Assembly: GCA_028701635.1 (NCBI GenBank)
Contig: JAQVQJ010000038.1
Location: forward strand, 1 to 9,694
Direction: 5' to 3'
DNA: 9,694 nucleotides
From: Clostridia bacterium
Lineage (GTDB): Bacteria > Bacillota_A > Clostridia > Christensenellales > UBA1242
Shown here: in pieces, positions 1-6,127 of the stretch
Layout of the letters: every line of letters starts with the position of its first letter
How positions within the stretch are numbered: position 1 is the stretch's first letter
Position numbers and translations under genes: made by a program
The notes under the pieces: generated by a model
What the model saw: only the letters and a program-made list of their open reading frames with translations
What the model was told of the DNA's origin: nothing
Databases searched by the model: none

Positions 1-81
1 TAAGCCTGCCCCAATTATAGCACTTAAAATCAACATTGAAGCTTTAAATATTTCAAAGAATCTGCTTGATTTTTCTCTCAC
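1..81 (-). CDS. Partial N-terminus of a probable membrane carrier (YkvI/APC-like)
   Basis: Reading leftward from a GTG at 79-81, 27 codons stay open to the window edge. They give (V/M)REKSSRFFEIFKASM and then LILSAIIGAGL. A charged N-terminal stretch followed by a hydrophobic segment with an IIGAG turn is typical of the first helix of YkvI-type and other APC-superfamily carriers, where the motif reads V/IIGAGFASG. In the same frame there is a TGA at 97-99 and no ATG before residue 16, so GTG is the likely start. No convincing ribosome binding site precedes it. The gene is divergent from the exported protein at 151, and both would share the 82-150 gap. The identity rests on a short stretch and could be another helix-breaking carrier; the existence of the frame is better supported than the family. 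Confidence 0.5.
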   Translation of the reverse strand, partial: MREKSSRFFEIFKASMLILSAIIGAGL

Positions 82-88
82 TTTATAA

Positions 89-116
89 TTTACTAATCAA
101 TATCTTTTTATATGAT
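89..116 (+). promoter_or_regulatory. Candidate sigma-A promoter for the exported protein
   Basis: A -35 box TTTACT (89-94, 4 of 6) and a -10 box TATGAT (111-116, 5 of 6) are separated by 16 bases. Transcription would start near 123, giving a leader of about 28 bases before the ATG at 151. The region is so AT-rich that chance matches are likely. A separate TATAAT at 84-89 has no -35 box at a proper distance. Confidence 0.35.
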
Positions 117-136
117 TAATAATTTTTAAAATTAAA

Positions 137-177
137 AACAAAATAATAGTATGAAATCTAAAATCTATTATTTTGTT
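137..177 (+). promoter_or_regulatory. Perfect 13-bp inverted repeat with start codon in the loop
   Basis: AACAAAATAATAG at 137-149 is the exact reverse complement of CTATTATTTTGTT at 165-177. The 15-base loop contains the ATG at 151-153. In the mRNA this would form a hairpin across the translation start, with the 3' arm overlapping codons 5-9. No Shine-Dalgarno sequence is present, so initiation may depend on this structure or on its opening. The DNA palindrome could instead be a protein-binding operator for the divergent pair. The repeat is seen directly; its role is inference. Confidence 0.55.
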
Positions 178-786
178 GTAATACTTTTATTCGCTAGTTT
201 TTTGGCTTGTGTTTTTCCTTTTCCACTACATAAAACGGGATATGAGAGTCTTTCCAAAAAAGAACAAGCCTTATATAATGATGCATATGAGCTAGAACAG
301 AACTATCATAACGACTTAAATAATTATAATGAAGTAAAAGAAGAAATACCAGAGGTCGTAAATTTAAATTGGTTTGATGTAGTGAACACTTTGTTCACGA
401 AATATACATTAATCGCTGAAGTTATTGATGTCAATACAAAAAAATCATATTTAGTGAAACGAGTTGGCGGATATAATCATGTCGATGTTCAACCAATAAA
501 TGCAACCAATACTGCGATTATGAAAAGCATATATGGCGGTGTTTGGAGTTGGGTTAGACGACCTGTCTGGGTTAATATTAATGGTTCATATGTTGCCGCA
601 TCAATCAACGGAATGCCCCACGGCTTCACACTTATTGATGGAAACAATATGGATGGGCACACCTGCATTCATTTTTTGATGAGTAGAACTCACGGAACAA
701 ATAGAGTTGATGAAGCACACCAAGCGGCAGTTGCCGAAGCTTATGCAAGGCGAAATGAACTCTATCAATATTTAGCGAATAATTAA
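151..786 (+). CDS. Small exported protein with MPHG...GHxCIHF core (possible cell-wall function)
   Basis: This 211-residue protein has an N-terminal export signal: K2, K4, then a hydrophobic run at about residues 6-26. Cys20 follows SFLA, a weak match to a lipobox, so it is either a lipoprotein or membrane-anchored. Residues 30-65 are charged and probably helical. The C-terminal half (about 128-200) holds a tightly conserved-looking core: RRPVW (136-140), MPHG (155-158), GHTCIHF (169-175), SRTHGTN (178-184) and DEAHQAAV (187-194). From memory, this core recurs in uncharacterised clostridial exported proteins, often with peptidoglycan-binding domains. His157 and Cys172 recall the His and Cys of YkuD L,D-transpeptidases (HG...SHGCIR), but the match is loose and no enzyme activity is claimed. 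The start is the first ATG in the frame. No Shine-Dalgarno sequence is visible, and the initiation codon lies in a hairpin loop. It converges on the mreB-like gene at 857. Confidence 0.72.
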   Translation: MKSKIYYFVVILLFASFLACVFPFPLHKTGYESLSKKEQALYNDAYELEQNYHNDLNNYNEVKEEIPEVVNLNWFDVVNTLFTKYTLIAEVIDVNTKKSYLVKRVGGYNHVDVQPINATNTAIMKSIYGGVWSWVRRPVWVNINGSYVAASINGMPHGFTLIDGNNMDGHTCIHFLMSRTHGTNRVDEAHQAAVAEAYARRNELYQYLANN

Positions 787-856
787 ATTTAACTTATAAA
801 TAAAAGCAGCTTAACCGCCACTTTTAAAACTTTAAAATAAATTAACAAAAATAAAA

Positions 857-1858
857 CTAAAAGTTTGCTAAAATATCATTTAGATTCTTTTTGTCTATTA
901 ACAATCTACCAGCTGAAAGAATAGTCGCATTTTCATTTTCTTTAACAACTTTAACATCTAAATTTAACTTTTTTCTTAAATATTTATCAAGTCCACATAT
1001 GGAAGATAATCCACCAGAGATAAAAATTCCGTTTTTTGCAATATCGGCTGAAATATCTGGAGGACAAATATTTATACTTGTTTCTATCGCAGTTATAACA
1101 TTATGCATAAATGCAATTAGAATTGGCTTTATGTCTTCATTTGTAACAATGATTTGTTTTGGTTTACCACTAACATCATCAACCCCAATAATTTCTTTTT
1201 CTCTAATATCGTTATCGACTAATGAAGCAATGTCTTCCTTTAATTTTTTCGCTGTTGAGATGCTAATAATTGTTTGATATTTTCTTGCAACTAAGTCGGC
1301 AATTTCCAAATCAATATATCTTCCCCCCATTTCCAGTGTTGCACCCTTTAAAATAGAATTCATATTAATTGTTGCTATATCGGTTAGTGTTCCGCCTACA
1401 TTTATACATAGAATTGTTTTTGGAGTATTAATTGGAATTCCACTAGCATAACCAGAACATAGAATTGAAGGAACAAAAGAGACTTTTCCAAGTCCGCTCA
1501 ATCTACAAACTTCTTTTAAATCTTTTTTTGTTTGTTCACTTATTCCAGCAGGAACACAAAGAATTGCACTCTCTTTAAAAATTTTTCTAACTTCTATTTT
1601 TTTTAAAAAATATTTGAGCATTTCCGCGGTGTATTCAATGCTTTTGACTTCTCCGCAAATTATAGGACTAAAGATATATGTTTTATCGTTAGTTTTACCT
1701 TGTAATTTTTCCGCTTCATTACCTATCGCACGTATTATGTAAGAATCTCCAGCACTGACAGCACAAACCAAACTAGATTCTTTTAAGATTAATCCCTGAT
1801 TTTTTCTATATTTTGAAGTATTAACTCCACCTAATTCAATTGCTAAACTATATCCCAT
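857..1858 (-). CDS. Divergent MreB-family actin-like protein, probably ATPase-defective
   Basis: The 333 residues align along their whole length with MreB/Mbl. Landmarks are LAIELGGVNT (5-14) for phosphate loop 1, AIGNEA (44-49), EMLKYFLKK (79-87), CVPAGISE (101-108), INVGGTLTD (152-160) for phosphate loop 2, GGRYID (178-183), and GIFISGGLSSICGLDKYL (277-294) for the adenosine loop. MreB normally assembles into membrane-bound ATP-driven filaments that guide lateral wall synthesis. Here the key chemistry looks lost: the first-loop Asp is Glu9, the EEP motif carrying the catalytic Glu is P130-S131-I132, and the Asp of DIGGGT is Asn153. It may still bind nucleotide or act as a scaffold. The ribosome binding site AAGGAG lies six bases before ATG. 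It is the last gene of a four-gene operon, 11 bases after the protease stop. FtsA or DnaK relationship is less likely because the spacing of motifs is that of MreB. Confidence 0.8.
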   Translation of the reverse strand: MGYSLAIELGGVNTSKYRKNQGLILKESSLVCAVSAGDSYIIRAIGNEAEKLQGKTNDKTYIFSPIICGEVKSIEYTAEMLKYFLKKIEVRKIFKESAILCVPAGISEQTKKDLKEVCRLSGLGKVSFVPSILCSGYASGIPINTPKTILCINVGGTLTDIATINMNSILKGATLEMGGRYIDLEIADLVARKYQTIISISTAKKLKEDIASLVDNDIREKEIIGVDDVSGKPKQIIVTNEDIKPILIAFMHNVITAIETSINICPPDISADIAKNGIFISGGLSSICGLDKYLRKKLNLDVKVVKENENATILSAGRLLIDKKNLNDILANF

Positions 1859-1869
1859 AAATCTCCTTA

Positions 1870-3084
1870 CTAAATATTTAATGAAAGAGTTGTTTGAATT
1901 CCATTTCTAAGAACAGTTACAGTCCCAGATTCCGCGTATAAGAGCCAAATTCTTGCATATAAGAGAGTGTTTTGGTCCCTTATATCAAATGACAACTCCT
2001 TATCTCCCAATGTTATGTCTACACCAATTATAACATCATTTGCTTGTAATCCGGAAATAATACAGGTTGGTTCAACAGAAACTACCAACATTCCATCACT
2101 TGAAAAATTTAATTGATTATTAGCATAGTAAGAACGAATTTTATCCGTTCCTTGAAAACCAAACATCAAATCCTCTGTTGTTTCCCCATATAATTCATAG
2201 TTTTCAACGACAATATCTAACATAGCGATCGCTGGATAGATTGAGATAGCGAAGAAAAGAGAGTTTGCGTTATCATCTCCTAAAGTATTCAAACCTATCA
2301 CATTGCCATCTAAATCAATTAATGCTCCCCCGCTATTTCCATGATTTATGGCAGCATCGTGTTGTATTAAGTGTTCATAAACATTATCTTCGGAGACGGC
2401 AGTTCTTAACAAGTTTGATGTTATCTCGCCAGTTGTTGCAGTCGCATAATAATCTAACGAATTTTGAGTACCCACAGTTATAATTTCTTCAAGAATATCA
2501 ATTTTATCTTCGTCATTACAGAAAATTGTTCTGTCTTTTAAAACAGCAGCTTCTAAATCGGCGAACTCTTCGCAAATTATTATTGCCATATCAAGTGAAC
2601 TATTTGACCACAATAATTGCGCTTCATACTCTGTTTGTGCTCCATCTTGACTAACATAACATTTATAATATGTTGTAATAGTAGTCGCTCCGCTTATTTC
2701 CTCTGTTAAATCTTGTGTAAGACTTTCAATAACATGGTTATTTGTCAAAATATATCCGCCTGTGTGAACGATAAATCCACTTCCAAAACTATTTTGAGTT
2801 TTAGTAGTTGTTGTAATTCCTTCGGTTGTACTCTCCTCAACTTCATAAATTAAAACAGTGAAAGAAATGCTAATATACTTTTCTGCTATTAACTGCTTTC
2901 TCTCGACAATAGTTAAATCTTCAAAGTCCGCTTCATCTATAACAGAAAATTGTTCTAATGTATTTACCCCAACATACCTATCAATTTTGTTTGTGAATGG
3001 TAAACTATAAGTACAACCTACGAACAAAATCATACAAAAGCACATTAATACTGAGAAAAATATAAGTTTTTTTGCTACTTTCAT
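1870..3084 (-). CDS. HtrA/Deg-like trypsin-fold serine protease lipoprotein with PDZ-like C-terminus
   Basis: This 404-residue protein starts MKVAKK followed by a hydrophobic segment ending LFVGC, so Cys24 is a likely lipidation site and the protein would be anchored outside the membrane. The chymotrypsin-fold protease domain spans about residues 65-295. His117 lies in GGYILTNNHV, Asp165 in SSLDMAII, and Ser251 in HGNSGGALID, so the catalytic triad is complete. Residues 305-404 contain DGMLVVSVEP, SGLQANDVIIGVD and a final strand pair TVTVLRNGIQTTL, as in the PDZ domain of HtrA/DegQ proteins. HtrA proteins typically degrade or sense misfolded exported proteins. Residues 86-100 are a Thr-rich loop. 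The start is supported by AAAGGGG six bases upstream; the stop codon of the preceding gene is embedded in that same sequence. It sits between two actin-fold proteins, an uncommon neighbourhood for an HtrA gene. Substrates are unknown. Confidence 0.87.
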   Translation of the reverse strand: MKVAKKLIFFSVLMCFCMILFVGCTYSLPFTNKIDRYVGVNTLEQFSVIDEADFEDLTIVERKQLIAEKYISISFTVLIYEVEESTTEGITTTTKTQNSFGSGFIVHTGGYILTNNHVIESLTQDLTEEISGATTITTYYKCYVSQDGAQTEYEAQLLWSNSSLDMAIIICEEFADLEAAVLKDRTIFCNDEDKIDILEEIITVGTQNSLDYYATATTGEITSNLLRTAVSEDNVYEHLIQHDAAINHGNSGGALIDLDGNVIGLNTLGDDNANSLFFAISIYPAIAMLDIVVENYELYGETTEDLMFGFQGTDKIRSYYANNQLNFSSDGMLVVSVEPTCIISGLQANDVIIGVDITLGDKELSFDIRDQNTLLYARIWLLYAESGTVTVLRNGIQTTLSLNI

Positions 3085-3095
3085 TATCTACCCCT

Positions 3096-4607
3096 TTAGA
3101 TAACTTCTACGAATTTAGTGAATACTTTTTTGAAATTATTATTGACTTTCATTGCCTCTTTTATTTCAAAATCTGCATCTTTATTTACAATAGTTTTAAC
3201 GATTATAGAATCTCCTAAGATATCGCAAGCTAAATCATCAACTGCCGAACTCTTACTTGCATCTAACGCACTTGATAACTCAATTAAAACGCCAACTTTC
3301 TTTATCGCATCTAAATCTTCTTCGCTAACTATATTGGAATATTTAACCCAATCAACAAGATTGAAGTTTTCTAAATCTTGGAACTTGCAAGCAAATGCCG
3401 CTAATAATAAGTCTTTCTGTGTAACACCTTTAATATTAGAATTTAAAATAATTTCAAATCCATTTCTCTTAAAATTATTAAAATCAATTCTCTTTCCACA
3501 ATCGTATAAATACCCTGCAATTCTTAAAGGTTTAACATAGATTCTTGGCAACTTATGAATAACTTTTAATTGTTTGAAAACATTTATACAAAGTTCATAA
3601 ACTTTCAAGTTATTTGAACCCGGTGTTGAGAAAAACGCGTTAACATTTTCTAAACTATGAATTAACATATCGCTTAATGGTCTGTTATTAATTTCAGGCA
3701 TCACTACTGTCGCTATATAACCATCTAGAATAGTGTCTGCACTAATTGTTATCTCTTTACATTCTAATTGCTCAATAATCTCTTTTATTATTTTTGCTCC
3801 AGCTAATATCTCATCAGCGCTATCTGCACTTACACCTTTAATTCTTTTGGTTTTATCATGACCTAAGCTTTCGATTAAATCATATACACTTTTGAAAGCA
3901 TCATCTGTCATAATATATCCATTCTCAATTTCTAATGGGTATCTTGTTGCCTTTCGTGCAATTTTACCAATAGATAACATTGAATTACCAGCTGATAAAT
4001 ATTGTGTTGTTTCATCGGTATCTTTCATAAACTCTAATTTATCCAACTCAGTCTTTACCAAATCTTTGAATTTAGCGTTTTTCTTTTCTTCGCTTAAATC
4101 TTCTGTTTGATAAATTCTAGAAACATCTTCGCTTCCAAATGGAAGAATTGCACTATTTAAAATGTTTCTTCTATTGAATTGCATAATATATGTTTCATCA
4201 TCGCCAACATAAAAGAAGAATCCTTTTGGTACATCGCAAGAATTAATTGCTCCAGTAAAAACATATTTCATCTGTTCTTCAGATGAAAGAATTGTAAATG
4301 AAAATCCACAAGTATTGTATATTTCTTCTGTAACGCTTTTATTATTTTTCGCTCTTTCTAAAAATTTTGTTGAAAATGAAGAAATTTCTGTAATTCCATT
4401 TCTATCACAAATTCTACGATACATTTTCAATATTTTTAATAAATCTTTTGTAACAACAGGTTTTATAATTTCTTCTTTAGCGATTTCTTTTCCTATTGAT
4501 AAACTATCAGTAAAAACATCAATCACATTATAGAAAACATTATCCTTTGTATCTAGTAATATTAAACTTATTTTATTTTTCTCAAGCTGTATAATTGCTC
4601 TTTTCAT
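3096..4607 (-). CDS. Ppx/GppA-like protein with HD-like C-terminus, active sites degenerate
   Basis: The 503-residue protein follows the plan of Ppx/GppA exopolyphosphatase/pppGpp phosphatases: actin-like N-lobe (1-125), second lobe (128-300) and an HD-like helical domain (about 312-410), then a C-terminal extension. Family landmarks remain: ERAKN (84-88, from SAxREAKN), SSEEQ (108-112, from SGEEEA, keeping the catalytic Glu), LPFGS (155-159), SADEILAGAKII (263-274) and ISADTILDGY (288-297). Critical residues are replaced. Phosphate loop 1, normally IDxGSNS, reads IQLEKNK (6-12). The second loop, normally DIGGGS, reads YVGDDE (133-138). The HD-domain metal site, normally LHDIG, reads LYDCG (367-371). 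Hydrolysis of polyphosphate or pppGpp is therefore doubtful, and a binding or scaffold role is inferred. The start has AGGAG in front, and the ferredoxin stop is only 8 bases upstream, so the two are co-transcribed. An automatic pipeline would probably call this a functional exopolyphosphatase. Confidence 0.78.
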   Translation of the reverse strand: MKRAIIQLEKNKISLILLDTKDNVFYNVIDVFTDSLSIGKEIAKEEIIKPVVTKDLLKILKMYRRICDRNGITEISSFSTKFLERAKNNKSVTEEIYNTCGFSFTILSSEEQMKYVFTGAINSCDVPKGFFFYVGDDETYIMQFNRRNILNSAILPFGSEDVSRIYQTEDLSEEKKNAKFKDLVKTELDKLEFMKDTDETTQYLSAGNSMLSIGKIARKATRYPLEIENGYIMTDDAFKSVYDLIESLGHDKTKRIKGVSADSADEILAGAKIIKEIIEQLECKEITISADTILDGYIATVVMPEINNRPLSDMLIHSLENVNAFFSTPGSNNLKVYELCINVFKQLKVIHKLPRIYVKPLRIAGYLYDCGKRIDFNNFKRNGFEIILNSNIKGVTQKDLLLAAFACKFQDLENFNLVDWVKYSNIVSEEDLDAIKKVGVLIELSSALDASKSSAVDDLACDILGDSIIVKTIVNKDADFEIKEAMKVNNNFKKVFTKFVEVI

Positions 4608-4615
4608 TTTTTCTC

Positions 4616-4786
4616 CTAATCTTTAATAGTTATAGCACCAACTGGACACATTCCTTCACAGGTATGGCATTTAATGCATTTTTTGGGATCTATTTTCGCT
4701 TTTCCATCTTCGTCCCATGAAATAGCCCCAACCGGACACACATCAATACATGTTCCGCACGAGATGCATTTTTTTTTGTCTACCAT
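4616..4786 (-). CDS. Small 2[4Fe-4S] ferredoxin
   Basis: This 56-residue protein carries two complete ferredoxin motifs: CISCGTCIDVCP with Cys7, 10, 13 and 17, and CIKCHTCEGMCP with Cys37, 40, 43 and 47. Each is followed by VGAI. The length and symmetric duplication match clostridial-type low-potential ferredoxins, which carry electrons between soluble redox enzymes in the cytoplasm. Start: ATG at 4784-4786, preceded by AAGGAG with a five-base spacer and by a strong promoter. The stop TAG runs straight into the AGGAG of the Ppx-like gene, so it is the first gene of the operon. No obvious redox partner is encoded alongside. The only nearby Fe-S link is the cysteine desulfurase gene directly upstream, which supplies sulfur for cluster assembly. 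Confidence 0.93.
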   Translation of the reverse strand: MVDKKKCISCGTCIDVCPVGAISWDEDGKAKIDPKKCIKCHTCEGMCPVGAITIKD

Positions 4787-4818
4787 AGTTTCTCCTTAGT
4801 TGTTTACTTAGCACTTGA

Positions 4819-4847
4819 ATTTTAGCATATAAACAAGCCTTTGTAAA
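4819..4847 (-). promoter_or_regulatory. Strong extended -10 promoter of the ferredoxin operon
   Basis: On the minus strand the -35 box is TTTACA (4842-4847, 5 of 6), the spacer is exactly 17 bases, and the -10 box is TAAAAT (4819-4824, 5 of 6) preceded by TGC, an extended -10. Transcription should start near 4812, leaving a leader of about 26 bases that contains AAGGAG. The operon therefore probably has its own housekeeping promoter, separate from the cysteine desulfurase gene that ends at 4873. Confidence 0.8.
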
Positions 4848-4872
4848 GCAAATATTTTAAAATGAAAATGAT

Positions 4873-6030
4873 TTAGTTTAATCTTCTAATTAATTCCTCA
4901 TATGACTCCAAAATAATTCCACAAACACTTTTTATTTCTTTTAAAGTAGTTTCATTTGAAAAGCTTATACGAATTGCTCCTTCATTCTGTCTTTTTGTGA
5001 GCCCCATTGCTTCTAATGTTCTATTCAAAGAGCCTTTTTTACTGGAACAAGCACTACCTGTTCCAACTATAACTCCTTTTTCTTCCAAAATATGAACAAG
5101 TGTTTCCCCTCTTATTCCATCAAAGGAAATGCTTAATATATAAGGACTGGAATTTTCAGGGGAATTTAGTTTGATAGTTTTATCACTTTTTTCATAATCA
5201 AAAAGCTCCCTAACATATTTATTTAGTTTTGAAACTTTCTCATAATTTTCTTTAATTTTTTCACTATTTAGTTCTTTTGCAATCTCTCCAAAAGAGAGAA
5301 CATATGGAATGTTTTCCGTTCCCGACCTCAATCCGCTTTCCTGTCCTCCACCGAATATTATGGGTTTCAACACCTTTATATCTTTTACATACAAAGCCCC
5401 AATTCCCTTTGGTCCGTGAATTTTATGGGCACTTATTGTGTAAAAGTCAACACCTAAATTAGTAACATTGACTGATATTTTACCGAATGCTTGCACACCA
5501 TCACAATGAACTATTGCTTTGGGATATTTCTGCTTAACCATTTTGGTAATTTTTGCAATATCATTTATTGCTCCCGTTTCGTTGCTTACATGCATAACAG
5601 AAACAAATGCTGTTTTCTCTTTTAATAATTCCTTTAAGTTTTCAAAATCTATTTCTCCGTCTTTGTTTAAAGAAATAAACTTTACATTATATCCTCTCGC
5701 TTTCAATTCAACCGCACAATTATAAACAGAAGGATGCTCGCCTAAACTAAAAATCAACTGCTCTTGTGTCTTTTTTATACTACCGAAGATTGCTAGGTTA
5801 TTAGCTTCTGTTGCAGAGCCTGTGATTACAAGATTGTCATTATACTGACAGCCCAATGCTTTACAAATATCTTTTTTCGCTTCAATGATTTTTTTCTTAA
5901 TTTCAAAGCCAATTTTATAAACCGCAGATGGATTGAAATAAAAATCCAGTGATTTTTCAATCTCTTTCTTTACGATTTTGCTCAATTCAGTTGTGCTTGC
6001 ATTATCTAAAAAAATCATGTGGCGCATCAT
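4873..6030 (-). CDS. Cysteine desulfurase, NifS/IscS family (group I)
   Basis: This PLP enzyme takes sulfur from cysteine, leaving alanine, and passes it as a persulfide to Fe-S cluster assembly and tRNA thiolation. Numbered from the longest frame (385 residues): LDNASTT (8-14), TGSATEANNLA (70-80), EHPSV (98-102, stacking His99), SNETG (149-153), HCDGVQAFGK (175-184) with Asp177 and Gln180, SAHKIHGPKG (200-209) with the PLP lysine Lys203, RSGTEN (235-240), and GTGSACSS (323-330) with persulfide Cys328. All expected catalytic residues are present. The residues following the Cys resemble those of group I enzymes. The longest start (MMRHM) directly abuts AAAGGA, so the ATG at 6016-6018 (381 residues, starting MIFLDN) fits family N-termini better. 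No IscU or ThiI gene is adjacent; the next gene downstream is a ferredoxin. Confidence 0.93.
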   Translation of the reverse strand: MMRHMIFLDNASTTELSKIVKKEIEKSLDFYFNPSAVYKIGFEIKKKIIEAKKDICKALGCQYNDNLVITGSATEANNLAIFGSIKKTQEQLIFSLGEHPSVYNCAVELKARGYNVKFISLNKDGEIDFENLKELLKEKTAFVSVMHVSNETGAINDIAKITKMVKQKYPKAIVHCDGVQAFGKISVNVTNLGVDFYTISAHKIHGPKGIGALYVKDIKVLKPIIFGGGQESGLRSGTENIPYVLSFGEIAKELNSEKIKENYEKVSKLNKYVRELFDYEKSDKTIKLNSPENSSPYILSISFDGIRGETLVHILEEKGVIVGTGSACSSKKGSLNRTLEAMGLTKRQNEGAIRISFSNETTLKEIKSVCGIILESYEELIRRLN

Positions 6031-6038
6031 TCCTTTAC
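6031..6038 (-). promoter_or_regulatory. Ribosome binding site that questions the cysteine desulfurase start
   Basis: AAAGGA lies immediately before the first ATG (6028-6030), leaving no spacer. The second ATG (6025-6027) has a 3-base spacer and the third (6016-6018) 12 bases. None is ideal. The third gives the N-terminus MIFLDNAS usual for the family. The first two Met codons would add only four residues of no evident use. Confidence 0.45.
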
Positions 6039-6058
6039 TGCTATTATGTTTTTATTTT

Positions 6059-6093
6059 GTCATTGCGAGGAGCATAGCGACGTGGCAATCCAG
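6059..6093. repeat. Short interspersed repeat of the CATTGCGAGG...GGCAATCC type
   Basis: The gap between pheT and the cysteine desulfurase gene holds GTCATTGCGAGGAGC (6059-6073), then ATAGCGACGTGGCAATCC (6074-6091) and AG. ATTGC and GCAAT at its ends can pair. From memory, near-identical sequences of this type are scattered in many copies through unrelated bacterial genomes as small palindromic, REP-like elements. Its composition is clearly more GC-rich than the surrounding DNA. It is followed by the palindrome ACTTCGAAGT (6094-6103). No transposase is nearby. Only one copy is in this window, so the repeat status rests on recognition rather than on comparison here. Confidence 0.65.
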
Positions 6094-6127
6094 ACTTCGA
6101 AGTTTAACGATTTTTCACATAACAGCC

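Noticed and set aside
84..89. Perfect TATAAT on the plus strand
   Set aside because: The nearest -35-like TTGATT (66-71) is only 12 bases away, too close for a working promoter.
787..856. Possible terminator between the convergent genes (AAAAG...CTTTT around 801-824)
   Set aside because: Only a five-pair AT-rich stem with a long loop and no following T-run at a proper distance; no convincing intrinsic terminator for either gene.
891..1277. Long open frame on the plus strand opposite the MreB-like gene
   Set aside because: It is antisense to a well-supported gene, has no ribosome binding site and no recognisable protein features. The same applies to the other opposite-strand frames under the Ppx-like, cysteine desulfurase, pheT and pheS genes.
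4808..4816. Half of a CIRCE (HrcA) operator: AGTGCTAA on the minus strand just downstream of the ferredoxin promoter
   Set aside because: The matching left half TTAGCACTC is absent nine bases upstream, so only one arm exists.
4848..4872. Terminator after the cysteine desulfurase gene
   Set aside because: Only a short ATTTTAAAAT self-complementary stretch; too weak to call.
6031..6127. Dedicated promoter for the cysteine desulfurase gene
   Set aside because: CATAAT near the start has no -35 box at 16-18 bases; ATGACA is only 9 bases from it. Read-through from pheS-pheT remains possible.
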